A stretch of DNA of 43,002 nucleotides from an uncultured Vampirovibrio sp. (GTDB lineage Bacteria; Cyanobacteriota; Vampirovibrionia; Gastranaerophilales; Gastranaerophilaceae), in the NCBI GenBank assembly GCA_910577395.1, contig CAJTLG010000014.1, positions 1 to 43,002 on the forward strand, given 5' to 3'. The position numbers and the translations under genes were made by a program. Each line of letters opens with the position of its first letter. Positions within the stretch are counted from its first letter, which is position 1. Shown here one piece after another: positions 14,773-23,963 of this stretch. The notes below the pieces were generated by a model, which had not been told where the DNA came from, ran no database searches, and saw nothing but the letters and a program-made list of their open reading frames with translations.

Positions 14773-16572
14773 ATGGCAATAAGCGCAATTAATTATAAAA
14801 TCGGAACAGATAAGGGAGAAAATCTAAATAACGCCGCATCTCAAAATCAAAGCTTTAAGGGCGGTTTGGATGCTGCCGTTAGCGTTTTAAAAACCTTTAA
14901 TGAAAAACCGATGATAGGCGTGGCATTCACTGATACGGTTGCAACCAATGCCCCAAGAAGTGTTACGGATTTATTCATGCTTGGTCCTGCCGCAGGGGCA
15001 GAAACCGCAAGAAGAGAGTTTTCAGGATTAATTGTAAACTGTCTTTCACCAAGCTTTTTTGTGCTTGGTGCCGCAAAACTTATTAACGGCCACTATATGA
15101 AAGATTTTCAGGGAATTAATATGATTACTTCCTGGGCCGGTTCTGAAAGCATTGATACCTTATCAGATATTTATAAAGATGCAATGACCAAGGGCGGAAA
15201 GGTTGTAGAAAAAGAGAATGAAATTTTTGTACGTCAAACCCTTGAAAATCTGGAAGGTTTAAAAGGAAAAACCTGGGTAAGCTTTGCCGATAAATTAAAA
15301 ACAGAGGAAGGCGAAAAAGCAATTAAATTGTTATCAGATGCTATTTCAAACCCCAATATCGGCAGCAAGAAAACAAAAAACAGCATAAAGCAAGCCCTTG
15401 ATATTATTGCAGGGCAAACAGAGGCTGTTGAAACTATCAGGTTTAAAGATGCCGGTAAAAATTTCGGGTCAAACCTTGCTGATTTATTAAGGGACCAGGT
15501 AGATTTAGGCCGCAAATTTGCCTCTACTACCGTAAGAAAAGACTTAAACGGTTTTGTTAATGCAGCCAAAAAAATGGTAAACACAAAAAGCATTATGGGG
15601 CTTGCCATTGTTATACCGCTTGCAATGTCTATGCAGTATATAAACAGAGCAATTACGCGGCATAAATATCAAAAAACCGGTGCACCAATCTACAAGGATT
15701 TTGAAAAAGAAAACCGTACACTCACACCGGGAGAACAAAAGAAACTTAACAGAAATAAACCTCTGTGTGCCCTTTCTATAGTAGGGCTTGCACTTCTTTC
15801 AATGATGAAAAAGCCGACTCTTGGCATGTTCCAATTCAAAGGAATGTTCCCGACACTTGACCAATGCAGATGGATTGCAACTGCCACTTTTGCTTCAAGA
15901 ATGCTAGCCTCCGAAGACCCGAATGAGCTTCGTGAAAGCACTGTAAGGGATATAGCCTCATTCAGCGGATTATATTTCCTTGGGGATTACGCTTCAAAAG
16001 CTGCCGCAACATTTATTGAAAAGAAAACCGGAACACCATTGTTGAACTATGTAAAAGAAGCCCCCGCCAACGCTTCTTTGATGACAAAATTTGGCAACTG
16101 GATTAAAAATGTTAAAGTTAAATCTTTCGATGAAGTTGCAGGCAGTATGAAGGCTACAAAATACAGAGGGATATGTGAACTTGCAAGCTTAGGATTTTCT
16201 GTATTAACGCTCGGATTATTGCTGCCTATGTATAATAAACATGTAACAGCAAAAAAAGAGGCAGAAAGAAAAACAAAACTTCAGCAGGAACAGGATAAAA
16301 TCCAGCAAATGATGGCCCCGGGACCCGCACAGCCAATGATTACACCGCAAAATATGTATATCCACCCCATGAAAGATTCCGCTATAGGGGCAGATAATGT
16401 AAGTATTTTAAACGGCACAAAAGTGAAAGATTTAGAGGTAACTTCATTCAATGTTCATAAAAGCCAGGTGCAAGGATACTACGATTTTGAAATGAAAGGC
16501 AAATTCAGAGACTGGGAAGACTATACCCGGGATAATGTCTTTAAAAAAGTTGCAACCGAATGCTTTAGATAA
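14773..16572 (+). CDS. Large hypothetical protein with QSFKGG motif and hydrophobic segments
   Basis: 599 residues, not recognised. N-terminus MAISAINYKIGTDKG, then QSFKGG at about residues 26-31. Hydrophobic stretches include LSPSFFVLGAAKLI, SIMGLAIVIPLAMSMQYI, LCALSIVGLALLSMM, and LGFSVLTLGLLLPMY near the C-terminus, separated by Lys/Glu-rich helices. The C-terminal 100 residues contain a charged coiled segment (KKEAERKTKLQQEQDKIQQMM) followed by a Pro/Met-rich linker. No signal peptide. The overall design resembles the 689-residue protein at 9960. It converges with atpC with 2 bp between their ends. Role unknown. Confidence 0.75.
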   Translation: MAISAINYKIGTDKGENLNNAASQNQSFKGGLDAAVSVLKTFNEKPMIGVAFTDTVATNAPRSVTDLFMLGPAAGAETARREFSGLIVNCLSPSFFVLGAAKLINGHYMKDFQGINMITSWAGSESIDTLSDIYKDAMTKGGKVVEKENEIFVRQTLENLEGLKGKTWVSFADKLKTEEGEKAIKLLSDAISNPNIGSKKTKNSIKQALDIIAGQTEAVETIRFKDAGKNFGSNLADLLRDQVDLGRKFASTTVRKDLNGFVNAAKKMVNTKSIMGLAIVIPLAMSMQYINRAITRHKYQKTGAPIYKDFEKENRTLTPGEQKKLNRNKPLCALSIVGLALLSMMKKPTLGMFQFKGMFPTLDQCRWIATATFASRMLASEDPNELRESTVRDIASFSGLYFLGDYASKAAATFIEKKTGTPLLNYVKEAPANASLMTKFGNWIKNVKVKSFDEVAGSMKATKYRGICELASLGFSVLTLGLLLPMYNKHVTAKKEAERKTKLQQEQDKIQQMMAPGPAQPMITPQNMYIHPMKDSAIGADNVSILNGTKVKDLEVTSFNVHKSQVQGYYDFEMKGKFRDWEDYTRDNVFKKVATECFR

Positions 16573-16574
16573 AG

Positions 16575-16988
16575 CTAATGGCCTCTTTTTGCAGCCGTAA
16601 TACGTGCTATAGCCTTTGCAAGCGCAAATTGCGCCCTTAAAATTTCTGTTTTTTCAGTATGTGCTGCAAGCTTTGCTTTTGCCCTTTCATAGGCCGCATG
16701 CGCCCTTGTCTCATCTATATCATCACCAAGCTCCGCAAGGTCTGTTAAAATTACTGCTCTGTTATCCTTAAACTGCAAAATCCCGCCTATTGTAGTAATA
16801 AATACAGGCTCGGCATCCTTAGCAACAACTTTTGTAACCCCGATATCAAGCGCACAAACCAAAGGCGTATGATTAGGCAAAATACCTATCCTGCCATCTT
16901 GTGCCGTAGTATAAAAGGCATCAATGTCATTTTCAAAAACCACCTTTTGCTGAGTTATAATCTTTAAATTTATTTTATTTTTTAACAT
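16575..16988 (-). CDS. atpC: ATP synthase F1 epsilon subunit
   Basis: 137 residues, normal for epsilon, which links the c-ring to gamma and restrains ATP hydrolysis. The N-terminal beta-sandwich is clear (LKIITQQKVVFENDIDAFYT, GRIGILPNHTPLVCALDIG). The C-terminal helical hairpin follows (AAYERAKAKLAAHTEKTEIL, AQFALAKAIARITAAKR). The ATG overlaps the end of atpD by 7 bp, so translation is coupled. Other ATP synthase genes are absent, as expected when beta and epsilon form a separate operon. Confidence 0.95.
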   Translation of the reverse strand: MLKNKINLKIITQQKVVFENDIDAFYTTAQDGRIGILPNHTPLVCALDIGVTKVVAKDAEPVFITTIGGILQFKDNRAVILTDLAELGDDIDETRAHAAYERAKAKLAAHTEKTEILRAQFALAKAIARITAAKRGH

Positions 16989-18394
16989 TGGCTGACACGC
17001 GCCTTTTCAAGTACATCTTCTATTGTACCCACCATATAAAAAGCTTGTTCGGGCACATCATCGTGCTTTCCTTCAATGATTTCCTTAAAGCCTTTAATGG
17101 AATCTTCAAGCTTTACATATTTTCCTTTTGTGCCTGAAAACTGTTCTGCCACAAAGAAAGGCTGAGATAGAAATTTTTGGATTTTTCTTGCCCTGTTTAC
17201 GGTCAATTTATCTTCTTCAGATAGTTCATCCATACCCAAAATTGCGATAATATCCTGCAAATCCTTATATTTTTGAAGAATTTCAAGCACTTTTTTAGCA
17301 ATACTATAATGTTCAGCACCTACAATATTAGGGTCCAGTGCACGTGAATTTGATTCAAGAGGGTCGCATGCCGGGTAAATCCCTAAAGATGCTATGTTTC
17401 TTGATAAAACCGTACTTGCATCAAGGTGGGTAAATGTTGTTGCAGGTGCAGGGTCCGTAAGGTCATCTGCCGGCACATAAACCGCCTGAACAGAGGTAAT
17501 TGAACCATCCTTTGTTGATGTGATACGTTCCTGCAATTCGCCAACTTCCTGCGCAAGTGTAGGCTGATAACCAACGGCTGAAGGCATTCTGCCCAATAAT
17601 GCGGAAACTTCGGAACCTGCTTGTACAAATCTGAAAATATTATCAATAAACAATAATACATCCTGTTTAGCGTTATCCCTAAAGTATTCTGCACAAGTTA
17701 GCGTTGAAAGCCCAACCCTCATACGGGCACCCGGGGGTTCGTTCATCTGGCCGTACACAAGAGCCACTTTATCCAATACGCCTGATTCTTTCATTTCATT
17801 ATAAAGGTCATTTCCTTCGCGGGTTCTTTCTCCGACCCCGCCAAACACGGATACACCGTTATGCTCTTGTGCAATGTTATGGATTAATTCCATAATCAAA
17901 ACGGTTTTACCTACGCCCGCACCGCCAAAAAGACCGATTTTCCCACCTTTTTGGTATGGCATAAGAAGGTCGATTGCTTTTATACCGGTTTCCAATATTT
18001 CAACTTTTGTATTTTGTTCGGTTAATTCTGGCGATGGCCTATGGATTGGCAAATATTCCTTTGCACCCACATCCCCCATATTGTCAACAGGTTCCCCGAG
18101 TACGTTTAAAATGCGCCCTAAAATTTCTTTGCCGACAGGCATTTTAATGGGCTCATTTGTATTTTTAACATTCATACCGCGTTTTAAGCCGTCAGTAGAG
18201 GACATTGCAACAGTTCTTACAGTATTTTGCCCCATAAGCTGCTGCACCTCAACCACAGTTTTGCCGTTTTCGGTATCAATTTCAAGTGCATCATATATTT
18301 CAGGCAAATTGCCGTCCTTAAATTCAACGTCAATAACAGGCCCTATTATCTGGGTGATAACCCCAAAGGCACTATTTACGGCATTATCGCTCAT
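16982..18394 (-). CDS. atpD: ATP synthase F1 beta subunit
   Basis: About 470 residues from the ATG at 18394, supported by AAAGGGGA about 9-10 nt upstream; the in-frame TTG at 18403 would touch that site. Walker A is GGAGVGKTVLIMEL; Walker B includes DVLLFIDNIFRF. GGVGERTREGNDLY and the DELSEEDK segment (DELSEED motif) are diagnostic of catalytic beta. It forms a two-gene operon with atpC. In cyanobacteria and plastids beta-epsilon is likewise split from the main atp cluster, so the arrangement is a lineage clue. Confidence 0.97.
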   Translation of the reverse strand: MSDNAVNSAFGVITQIIGPVIDVEFKDGNLPEIYDALEIDTENGKTVVEVQQLMGQNTVRTVAMSSTDGLKRGMNVKNTNEPIKMPVGKEILGRILNVLGEPVDNMGDVGAKEYLPIHRPSPELTEQNTKVEILETGIKAIDLLMPYQKGGKIGLFGGAGVGKTVLIMELIHNIAQEHNGVSVFGGVGERTREGNDLYNEMKESGVLDKVALVYGQMNEPPGARMRVGLSTLTCAEYFRDNAKQDVLLFIDNIFRFVQAGSEVSALLGRMPSAVGYQPTLAQEVGELQERITSTKDGSITSVQAVYVPADDLTDPAPATTFTHLDASTVLSRNIASLGIYPACDPLESNSRALDPNIVGAEHYSIAKKVLEILQKYKDLQDIIAILGMDELSEEDKLTVNRARKIQKFLSQPFFVAEQFSGTKGKYVKLEDSIKGFKEIIEGKHDDVPEQAFYMVGTIEDVLEKARVSQC

Positions 18395-18430
18395 AGTTTG
18401 CAAATCCCCTTTAAATTCTTTTATAGGGGT

Positions 18431-18458
18431 ATTATACTAAAAACAATTTTTAATGTAA
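18431..18458 (-). promoter_or_regulatory. Promoter of atpD-atpC
   Basis: On the minus strand, TTACAT (18458-18453), a 16-bp spacer and a perfect TATAAT (18436-18431). The -10 lies directly after the stop codon of the FkbM gene. This gives a leader of about 30 nt carrying the atpD ribosome site. Confidence 0.6.
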
Positions 18459-19132
18459 ATTTCGTCACAGCCTAGCCTTATTGCGCATTTATATCCGGCA
18501 TTTTTCATAAACCTTTGAATTTCAGGGTCTTTGTAGTTGTTTTCTATGCTCAGTACCCTTATATCATATTTAGAAAAATCAATTGATTTTAAAATTTTAA
18601 ATTCATTTCCTTCGGTATCAATTGAAATATAATCTATCGTATTAATATCTTGAAAATCAGCCATAAGACTGTCAAATGTAATACCCTTAACCTTTATTGT
18701 ATCGATGTTTCCGCCCACTTTATTGATTTCAGTCTTAATTCTTTCAATGTGGCTTGGGTGATATTCTTCTTTAATGCCGCTTAAAACGGCACATGCACCC
18801 TGGATTTTAACAAAATCTTTTTCTTCTTCTTTTTGGGTCAGTGCAACATTATAAGAAACACATTTTCTTGACGAGCATACTTTTTCATACATATCAGGGT
18901 TTGGTTCTATGCATATACCTTTCCAGCCAAGGTCTTCAAGACTTTTTGTGTTGCTGAAGGTTACACCATCAAATGCCCCTATATCAATAAAAAATCCCTC
19001 TTTTTTAAAATTAAAATGTCTTAAAATATAATAATCTTGCCCGTATTGGGAATGATAGGCGCTTTTATCATAACGGTCAAGTAAAATGGTTTCTATAAAT
19101 TTTGCAATATATTTTTTAGCACGCTTAAACAA
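18437..19132 (-). CDS. FkbM family methyltransferase
   Basis: 231 residues. SAM-dependent methyltransferase fold of the FkbM type: GFFIDIGAFDGVTFSNTKSLE is motif I, GICIEPNPDMYEK the next acidic strand, and DYISIDTEGNEFKIL the characteristic FkbM motif. Such enzymes often methylate sugars of surface polysaccharides. It starts with TTG seven bases after the stop of the DprA-like gene, without a clear ribosome site. The upstream overlap suggests cotranscription with that gene. The substrate is unknown. Confidence 0.85.
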   Translation of the reverse strand: MFKRAKKYIAKFIETILLDRYDKSAYHSQYGQDYYILRHFNFKKEGFFIDIGAFDGVTFSNTKSLEDLGWKGICIEPNPDMYEKVCSSRKCVSYNVALTQKEEEKDFVKIQGACAVLSGIKEEYHPSHIERIKTEINKVGGNIDTIKVKGITFDSLMADFQDINTIDYISIDTEGNEFKILKSIDFSKYDIRVLSIENNYKDPEIQRFMKNAGYKCAIRLGCDEIYIKNCF

Positions 19133-19139
19133 AATTAAA

Positions 19140-19700
19140 TCAATCTAAATAAAATACTGTCACCACTTTATGTTGGTCTTCGGCAAATTCAACTGCCTTA
19201 TGAAGCGTATTTGAAGTGTGCGATAAAAAACAAATCAACTGCTGACATTCATCAATAATTTCACGGTTGCAGATGCGGGAAGCATCAGTTAATGTCATCA
19301 TTGCCCTGTCAGGATGTTCAATAATATTAGGCACACCGATAAGCTGGTCCTGCACATCTGAAGGCTGCTGTCCTATAGTTTGGGGTAAAATAACCTTTAA
19401 TTTTTCAGGGTTTGCTTTCATGGCCCCGCGGATAGCCGCAGCATTTGTACCTGAAGAGCCGCCTGAGGTTATAATTGTATTCCCCTGCATAACAAGGGAG
19501 GTTGTAAGTGTTTCTATAATTTGCTGATGAGTGATAGCAAGGTTTCTTGAACCAATGATTGCAATCCTTTTAGCTGATTGCCTTATAGTAGCTAATTCCT
19601 GAGCCAGAGTGTCAACTTTGTCGATATCATCTTCCGAAACTTTGTCCAAATCGTCCAGGGGGACCATAATCGAGGGTTGTTCGTTATTGTTTTCGCTCAT
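19140..19700 (-). CDS. DprA/Smf-like Rossmann-fold protein
   Basis: About 186 residues from the ATG at 19700, with AAGGA eight bases upstream. The core RIAIIGSRNLAITHQ, then NTIITSGGSSGTNAAAIRGAM, is the DprA/LOG-type nucleotide or single-strand DNA binding Rossmann fold. The conserved Gly-Ser-Arg and SGG-x-xGxD-like loop are present in modified form (Asn for Asp). It is much shorter than real DprA (about 300-370) and lacks the C-terminal winged helix. It is divergent from the UvrD/PcrA helicase gene, which may suggest a DNA-processing role; this is inference. A minus-strand TATAAT lies upstream. Confidence 0.75.
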   Translation of the reverse strand: MSENNNEQPSIMVPLDDLDKVSEDDIDKVDTLAQELATIRQSAKRIAIIGSRNLAITHQQIIETLTTSLVMQGNTIITSGGSSGTNAAAIRGAMKANPEKLKVILPQTIGQQPSDVQDQLIGVPNIIEHPDRAMMTLTDASRICNREIIDECQQLICFLSHTSNTLHKAVEFAEDQHKVVTVFYLD

Positions 19701-19809
19701 CAAATAAATCCTTAATATTTTTTTGTATTATAATGATAGCATATTTTTTTAATTTTGACTATTTTTATTTTAAAATACACACTGTACGGAGCGGGGAAAT
19801 ACAATAGCA

Positions 19810-22434
19810 ATGCAGGATTTGGCGTTTTTGAAGGGGTTAAATAATGAGCAAAACCAGGCTGTCATGGAGCCTGAGGGGCCAATTTTGGTGCTTGCAGGCG
19901 CCGGCAGCGGAAAAACAAAGGTTTTAACCTCAAGAATAGCAAATCTGGTGCACAACGGCGTTAATCCGTTTGAAATTTTAGCGGTAACATTTACAAACAA
20001 AGCCGCAAAAGAAATGAGCGCAAGGCTTAGCGCCTATCTTGGAGAAGAAACCGTAAAAAGGATGTGGGTTGGCACATTTCATAATATTGCAGGCAGAATT
20101 TTGAGGCGCGACCTTGATAAATATCAAACAAAAGATGGCCGAAAATGGGGCAATAACTACGTTATATACGATGATACAGACACAAAAACCGTTATAAAAA
20201 ACGCTATTAAAAAATTCAACCTTGATGAAAAAATTTATGAAATCAAGCTTATAAAATCAATAATTTCAAACGCCAAAAACAAGCTTATGGATGCCTATGC
20301 CTATGCTACGGCCGCCCGTGACCACAGAAGTGAGCAGATTTCAAAAGTTTATTATGAATACGAAAAACAGCTTGCAATCAACAATGCACTGGATTTTGAC
20401 GATATGCTTATGCTTGCGGTTAATTTGCTTGAAGAAAATGATTTGGTTCGGGAAAATTACGCAAGAAGGTTTAAACATATCCTCACGGATGAGTTTCAAG
20501 ACACGAACAAAGCACAATACAAGCTTATCAGAATGTTATACAATAACGAGAAGGCAAAAACCCAAGGTACAAGCCTGTGTGCAGTAGGGGATGTTGACCA
20601 ATCAATCTACAGTTGGAGAGGGGCGGATTTTAAGATTATACTTGGCTTTCAGAAGGATTATGAAAATACAAAGCTTATAAAACTTGAAAAAAATTACCGC
20701 TCCACGGAAAATATCCTAAATGCTGCAAATGCAGTGATAACAAACAATGCAGAGAGACTTGATAAAAACCTGTATTCTATAAAAGGTGCCGGAGAGCCTA
20801 TTTTAACCTATGAGGCGGATTCCGATTATGAAGAAAGCCTGTATATTGCAAAAAAAATCCGCCAATTGTTCAACAGCGGCACCCCGTATGAGGATATGGC
20901 CGTTTTATACCGCACAAACGCCCAATCGCGCGGGATTGAGGAAGCATTGATGTCAAATTCCCTGCCATACAAGATTGTGGGCGGTTTAAGGTTTTATGAA
21001 AGAAAAGAAATTAAGGATATTGTAGCCTATCTTAAATTAATCTACAACACCAATGATAATCAGAGCTTGAGGCGTATTATCAATGTGCCGAAACGCGGTA
21101 TAGGCGACACCACGGTTAAAAAACTTGCAGAATTAGCTGATAGCAAGGATTTAAGCATATTTGAAATACTTGAAAATATAGAAAATTCGGAGGATTTTTC
21201 TGCACGCCACAAGGGGCTTTTAGCCGGATTCCGGGATACGATTAAAAATCTCATCGAAAAGCAGCATACAATGGAACTTTCGGAGTTTGTAAGCCACACG
21301 CTTACATATAGCGGTTATATAGCCGAATTAAAGGCGGAAGATACGGTTGAAAACCAGTCCAGGCTTGAAAACCTGCAGGAGTTTATAAACGTTGTAAGGG
21401 AATTTGAATTGGATGAAATCCCTTTTGAAGAAGAGGCAGAAGACCTTGGGGCGCTTGGAAACTTCTTAACACAGGTGGCGCTTGTGTCTGACATTGACGA
21501 GGTTAAGGATAATGAAAAATCCGTAACATTGATGACCCTACATGCCGCAAAGGGCCTTGAATTCCCGGTTGTGTTCCTTTCAGGGCTAGAAGAGGGAATG
21601 TTCCCGAATTCGCGTACAATCGGCCAGAATGAGAATCTTAGCGAACTTGAAGAGGAGCGAAGGCTGATGTACGTTGGGATTACGCGCGCTAAAGACCTGC
21701 TTCACCTTACCTGGGCGCAAAGAAGGCGTGTTTGGGGGGATATAAAATATTTCCCGCCAAGCAGGTTTATAGAGGAAATCCCGGCAGAGCTTATGCAAGA
21801 GGATGAGGCACACGTAAAAACCGCATATAACAACGGGTGGGGCGGTTCTAAAATTTCGAAAGGCAATGACTACAAGGATTATGGGCGTGAAAATGATGAT
21901 TTTAGAAAAAAATCATCTCCATATGGCGGCAAAAATGGCGGTACGCACCTTGCAGCAAGCAATAGCGGCTCTTCATCTGCGTCAAAACCGGGCGGGTCAC
22001 TGCTTTCTAGCATTGCAAGGATAAAAAAGTCCAAAAATACGGGCTCTGACTCGTTAAATGAGCCTAAAAATCAGGCCCCGCAAAGAACAGAGGCTAAAAA
22101 TTTCGTTGTAAAAAAACAAAAAAATGAAAATTTCGCAAATTCCAGCAGTGAAAATTTGAACAAGAGCACCCCTGAGCTTGCAAAAAATGAAAACGTAAAT
22201 ATCCGGGATATCATTGCCAAATGCAAGGAACAGGCCAAGGCACCGGCGAATAACCAACCCTTGAGCAGTTTTAGAACATTTAGAGAAGGTACAAGGGTAT
22301 TCCACCAACAGTTTGGCGTAGGACACATCCTTGAAACCCGCACAGAAGGCGCAGAAACAAGCTATGTGGTAGAATTCACAAAAGCCGGAGTTAAAACTTT
22401 AGATGCCCAAAGCGGCTGCCTGAAAACATTTTAG
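19810..22434 (+). CDS. pcrA: UvrD/PcrA-type superfamily 1A DNA helicase
   Basis: 874 residues, a 3'-5' helicase for repair and replication-fork maintenance. Motifs in order: Q motif LNNEQNQAV; Walker A LAGAGSGKTKVLT (28-40); VTFTNKAAKEM; DEFQDTNKAQY (motif II); GDVDQSIYSWRGA (III); LEKNYRST (IV); TLHAAKGLEFPVVFL (V); EEERRLMYVGITRA (VI). A Gly/Ser/Asn/Lys-rich linker leads to the C-terminal Tudor-like tail (GTRVFHQQFGVGHILE) that binds RNA polymerase in PcrA. Start: ATG with a GGAG-like site about 17 bp upstream. The 3' end overlaps the Clp-N protein gene by 4 bp. Confidence 0.96.
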   Translation: MQDLAFLKGLNNEQNQAVMEPEGPILVLAGAGSGKTKVLTSRIANLVHNGVNPFEILAVTFTNKAAKEMSARLSAYLGEETVKRMWVGTFHNIAGRILRRDLDKYQTKDGRKWGNNYVIYDDTDTKTVIKNAIKKFNLDEKIYEIKLIKSIISNAKNKLMDAYAYATAARDHRSEQISKVYYEYEKQLAINNALDFDDMLMLAVNLLEENDLVRENYARRFKHILTDEFQDTNKAQYKLIRMLYNNEKAKTQGTSLCAVGDVDQSIYSWRGADFKIILGFQKDYENTKLIKLEKNYRSTENILNAANAVITNNAERLDKNLYSIKGAGEPILTYEADSDYEESLYIAKKIRQLFNSGTPYEDMAVLYRTNAQSRGIEEALMSNSLPYKIVGGLRFYERKEIKDIVAYLKLIYNTNDNQSLRRIINVPKRGIGDTTVKKLAELADSKDLSIFEILENIENSEDFSARHKGLLAGFRDTIKNLIEKQHTMELSEFVSHTLTYSGYIAELKAEDTVENQSRLENLQEFINVVREFELDEIPFEEEAEDLGALGNFLTQVALVSDIDEVKDNEKSVTLMTLHAAKGLEFPVVFLSGLEEGMFPNSRTIGQNENLSELEEERRLMYVGITRAKDLLHLTWAQRRRVWGDIKYFPPSRFIEEIPAELMQEDEAHVKTAYNNGWGGSKISKGNDYKDYGRENDDFRKKSSPYGGKNGGTHLAASNSGSSSASKPGGSLLSSIARIKKSKNTGSDSLNEPKNQAPQRTEAKNFVVKKQKNENFANSSSENLNKSTPELAKNENVNIRDIIAKCKEQAKAPANNQPLSSFRTFREGTRVFHQQFGVGHILETRTEGAETSYVVEFTKAGVKTLDAQSGCLKTF

Positions 22435-23801
22435 CTGCTTAACTCGGCTAAAATCCCCTGTTTTATTTCAAGCACATCTGTACCTAGTGCCTCTAATACT
22501 TTCATAGCAAGGCAATCAGGCTGTTTTGTAATTGCATACAAAAGATGCTCTGCGGCGATTTTAAGCTTCCCATGGCGTTTTGCGGCCTCATACGCTATAT
22601 CAAGCATTCTTTTTGCCCTTGCAGAATATTCAAACCCTGTCGAATTTTCTTCAACACTGTATCCCACAAGGTTTTCCACCTCTTTTCTGGCATCTTTTAA
22701 AGTTATACCAAGCTTTTTCAGGACATTATACGCTACAGACGGCTGCTCATTTAGTATTCCGAGCAAAATCATTTCCGTACCAAGTGTTTTTTTATTAAAA
22801 TTGGCTGCCTCTGTTTTTGCAAATCGCAATATAGCAAGAGTTTCAGGTATATTGGATGAAGAAGAATTTATATCATTCAAAATCTTTTCTTCAAAATTCA
22901 GATTTTCCCCTGCCAATTTTTCAAAAATCCTATATGCAATGCCGGTTTTAGCCTTTAAAATCCCTAAAACTATGTGCTCCGGGCGAATTTCTACAGAGCC
23001 CATTTCGCGTGCCGTATCAAGGCTTGAAAGCATTGCCCTGAAGGCATTTGGGGTAAATATTATCTGCCTTTCACCATATTCTTCATTTCTGTCTGCAAAA
23101 TTTTCAAGTTCTTTATTAAAGGTTTCTTTTGAAACACCGTACTTTTCAAGTATAGCAGTAATTTCAGCCCCTTCGGTATCCAGAATAGACTGAATAATCT
23201 GCTCTGTTCCAAGAATTTCATAACCTCTGGCTGTAAGCTTTGACTGCGCTGTCTTTAGAAGGTTTGCTACGGACTGTTCATTTGCAAGAAGCGTATCTAT
23301 ATTTTTCTTTTCAAAGAGCTCCGGCTCCGCCTTTTCGGGGTGCTGATAATAACGTTTTGCAGAATTTTTTTCTATCAGCCTCACTAAGTTATTTACAATC
23401 TTTTCTTCATCAATATCAAATTCTTTTAAAACCTCATATGCGCCCGAATTTTTAGAGAAGAAAATGGCCAAAGCAATGTGGGCAGGCATTATCAGGGCAT
23501 TATTATATTCTTTTGCAATTTCGACGGATTTTTCCAAAATACTTTTGGCACTGGCTGAAAATGAGATATACTCACGTTTTTTGGGCTTTTGCTTTACAAA
23601 AATCTTTTTGTTTATTGCCTTTATAAGGTCGTCGGGATTTATCCTTTCAGCCCCCATAAGCTTTGCCTCAACCGCTTTTCCATTCAACACAAGGGCAAGC
23701 AGGATGTGCTCTGAATATACTTTATCAGAACCAAAATTCCCGGCTTGAATTTGTGCGTTTTGGACTATATCAATCGCTTTTTGTGTAAATTTTTCTAGCA
23801 T
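22431..23801 (-). CDS. Stand-alone Clp-N (repeat) domain protein without an ATPase
   Basis: 456 residues made only of Clp-N-type helical repeats. Each pair of repeats contains the recognisable SEHILLALVLNG, MPAHIALAIFF, TEQIIQSILD, RPEHIVLGILKA, TEMILLGILNEQ and AEHLLYAITKQP elements, so three Clp-N domains in tandem. ClpC/ClpA proteins use one such domain to bind adaptors and substrates, followed by two AAA modules. Here there is no Walker A or B anywhere. The protein could compete for or recruit Clp substrates or adaptors, or bind phosphoarginine proteins as Clp-N does in Bacillus. It converges with pcrA, overlapping by 4 bp. Confidence 0.88.
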   Translation of the reverse strand: MLEKFTQKAIDIVQNAQIQAGNFGSDKVYSEHILLALVLNGKAVEAKLMGAERINPDDLIKAINKKIFVKQKPKKREYISFSASAKSILEKSVEIAKEYNNALIMPAHIALAIFFSKNSGAYEVLKEFDIDEEKIVNNLVRLIEKNSAKRYYQHPEKAEPELFEKKNIDTLLANEQSVANLLKTAQSKLTARGYEILGTEQIIQSILDTEGAEITAILEKYGVSKETFNKELENFADRNEEYGERQIIFTPNAFRAMLSSLDTAREMGSVEIRPEHIVLGILKAKTGIAYRIFEKLAGENLNFEEKILNDINSSSSNIPETLAILRFAKTEAANFNKKTLGTEMILLGILNEQPSVAYNVLKKLGITLKDARKEVENLVGYSVEENSTGFEYSARAKRMLDIAYEAAKRHGKLKIAAEHLLYAITKQPDCLAMKVLEALGTDVLEIKQGILAELSS

Positions 23802-23963
23802 AGTTTTATAATATTACACTATTTTTAAAAAGTTGTATACAAAAAATGATTTAGCTTAAAAGTATTAAATTTTATTAAGTAAATCGCCCGAAAATAAGGT
23901 ACAACATGCAATTTTTACAATCCGTTTTACTTGATATATAAGCAAAGGAAAATTTTTAGCCAA

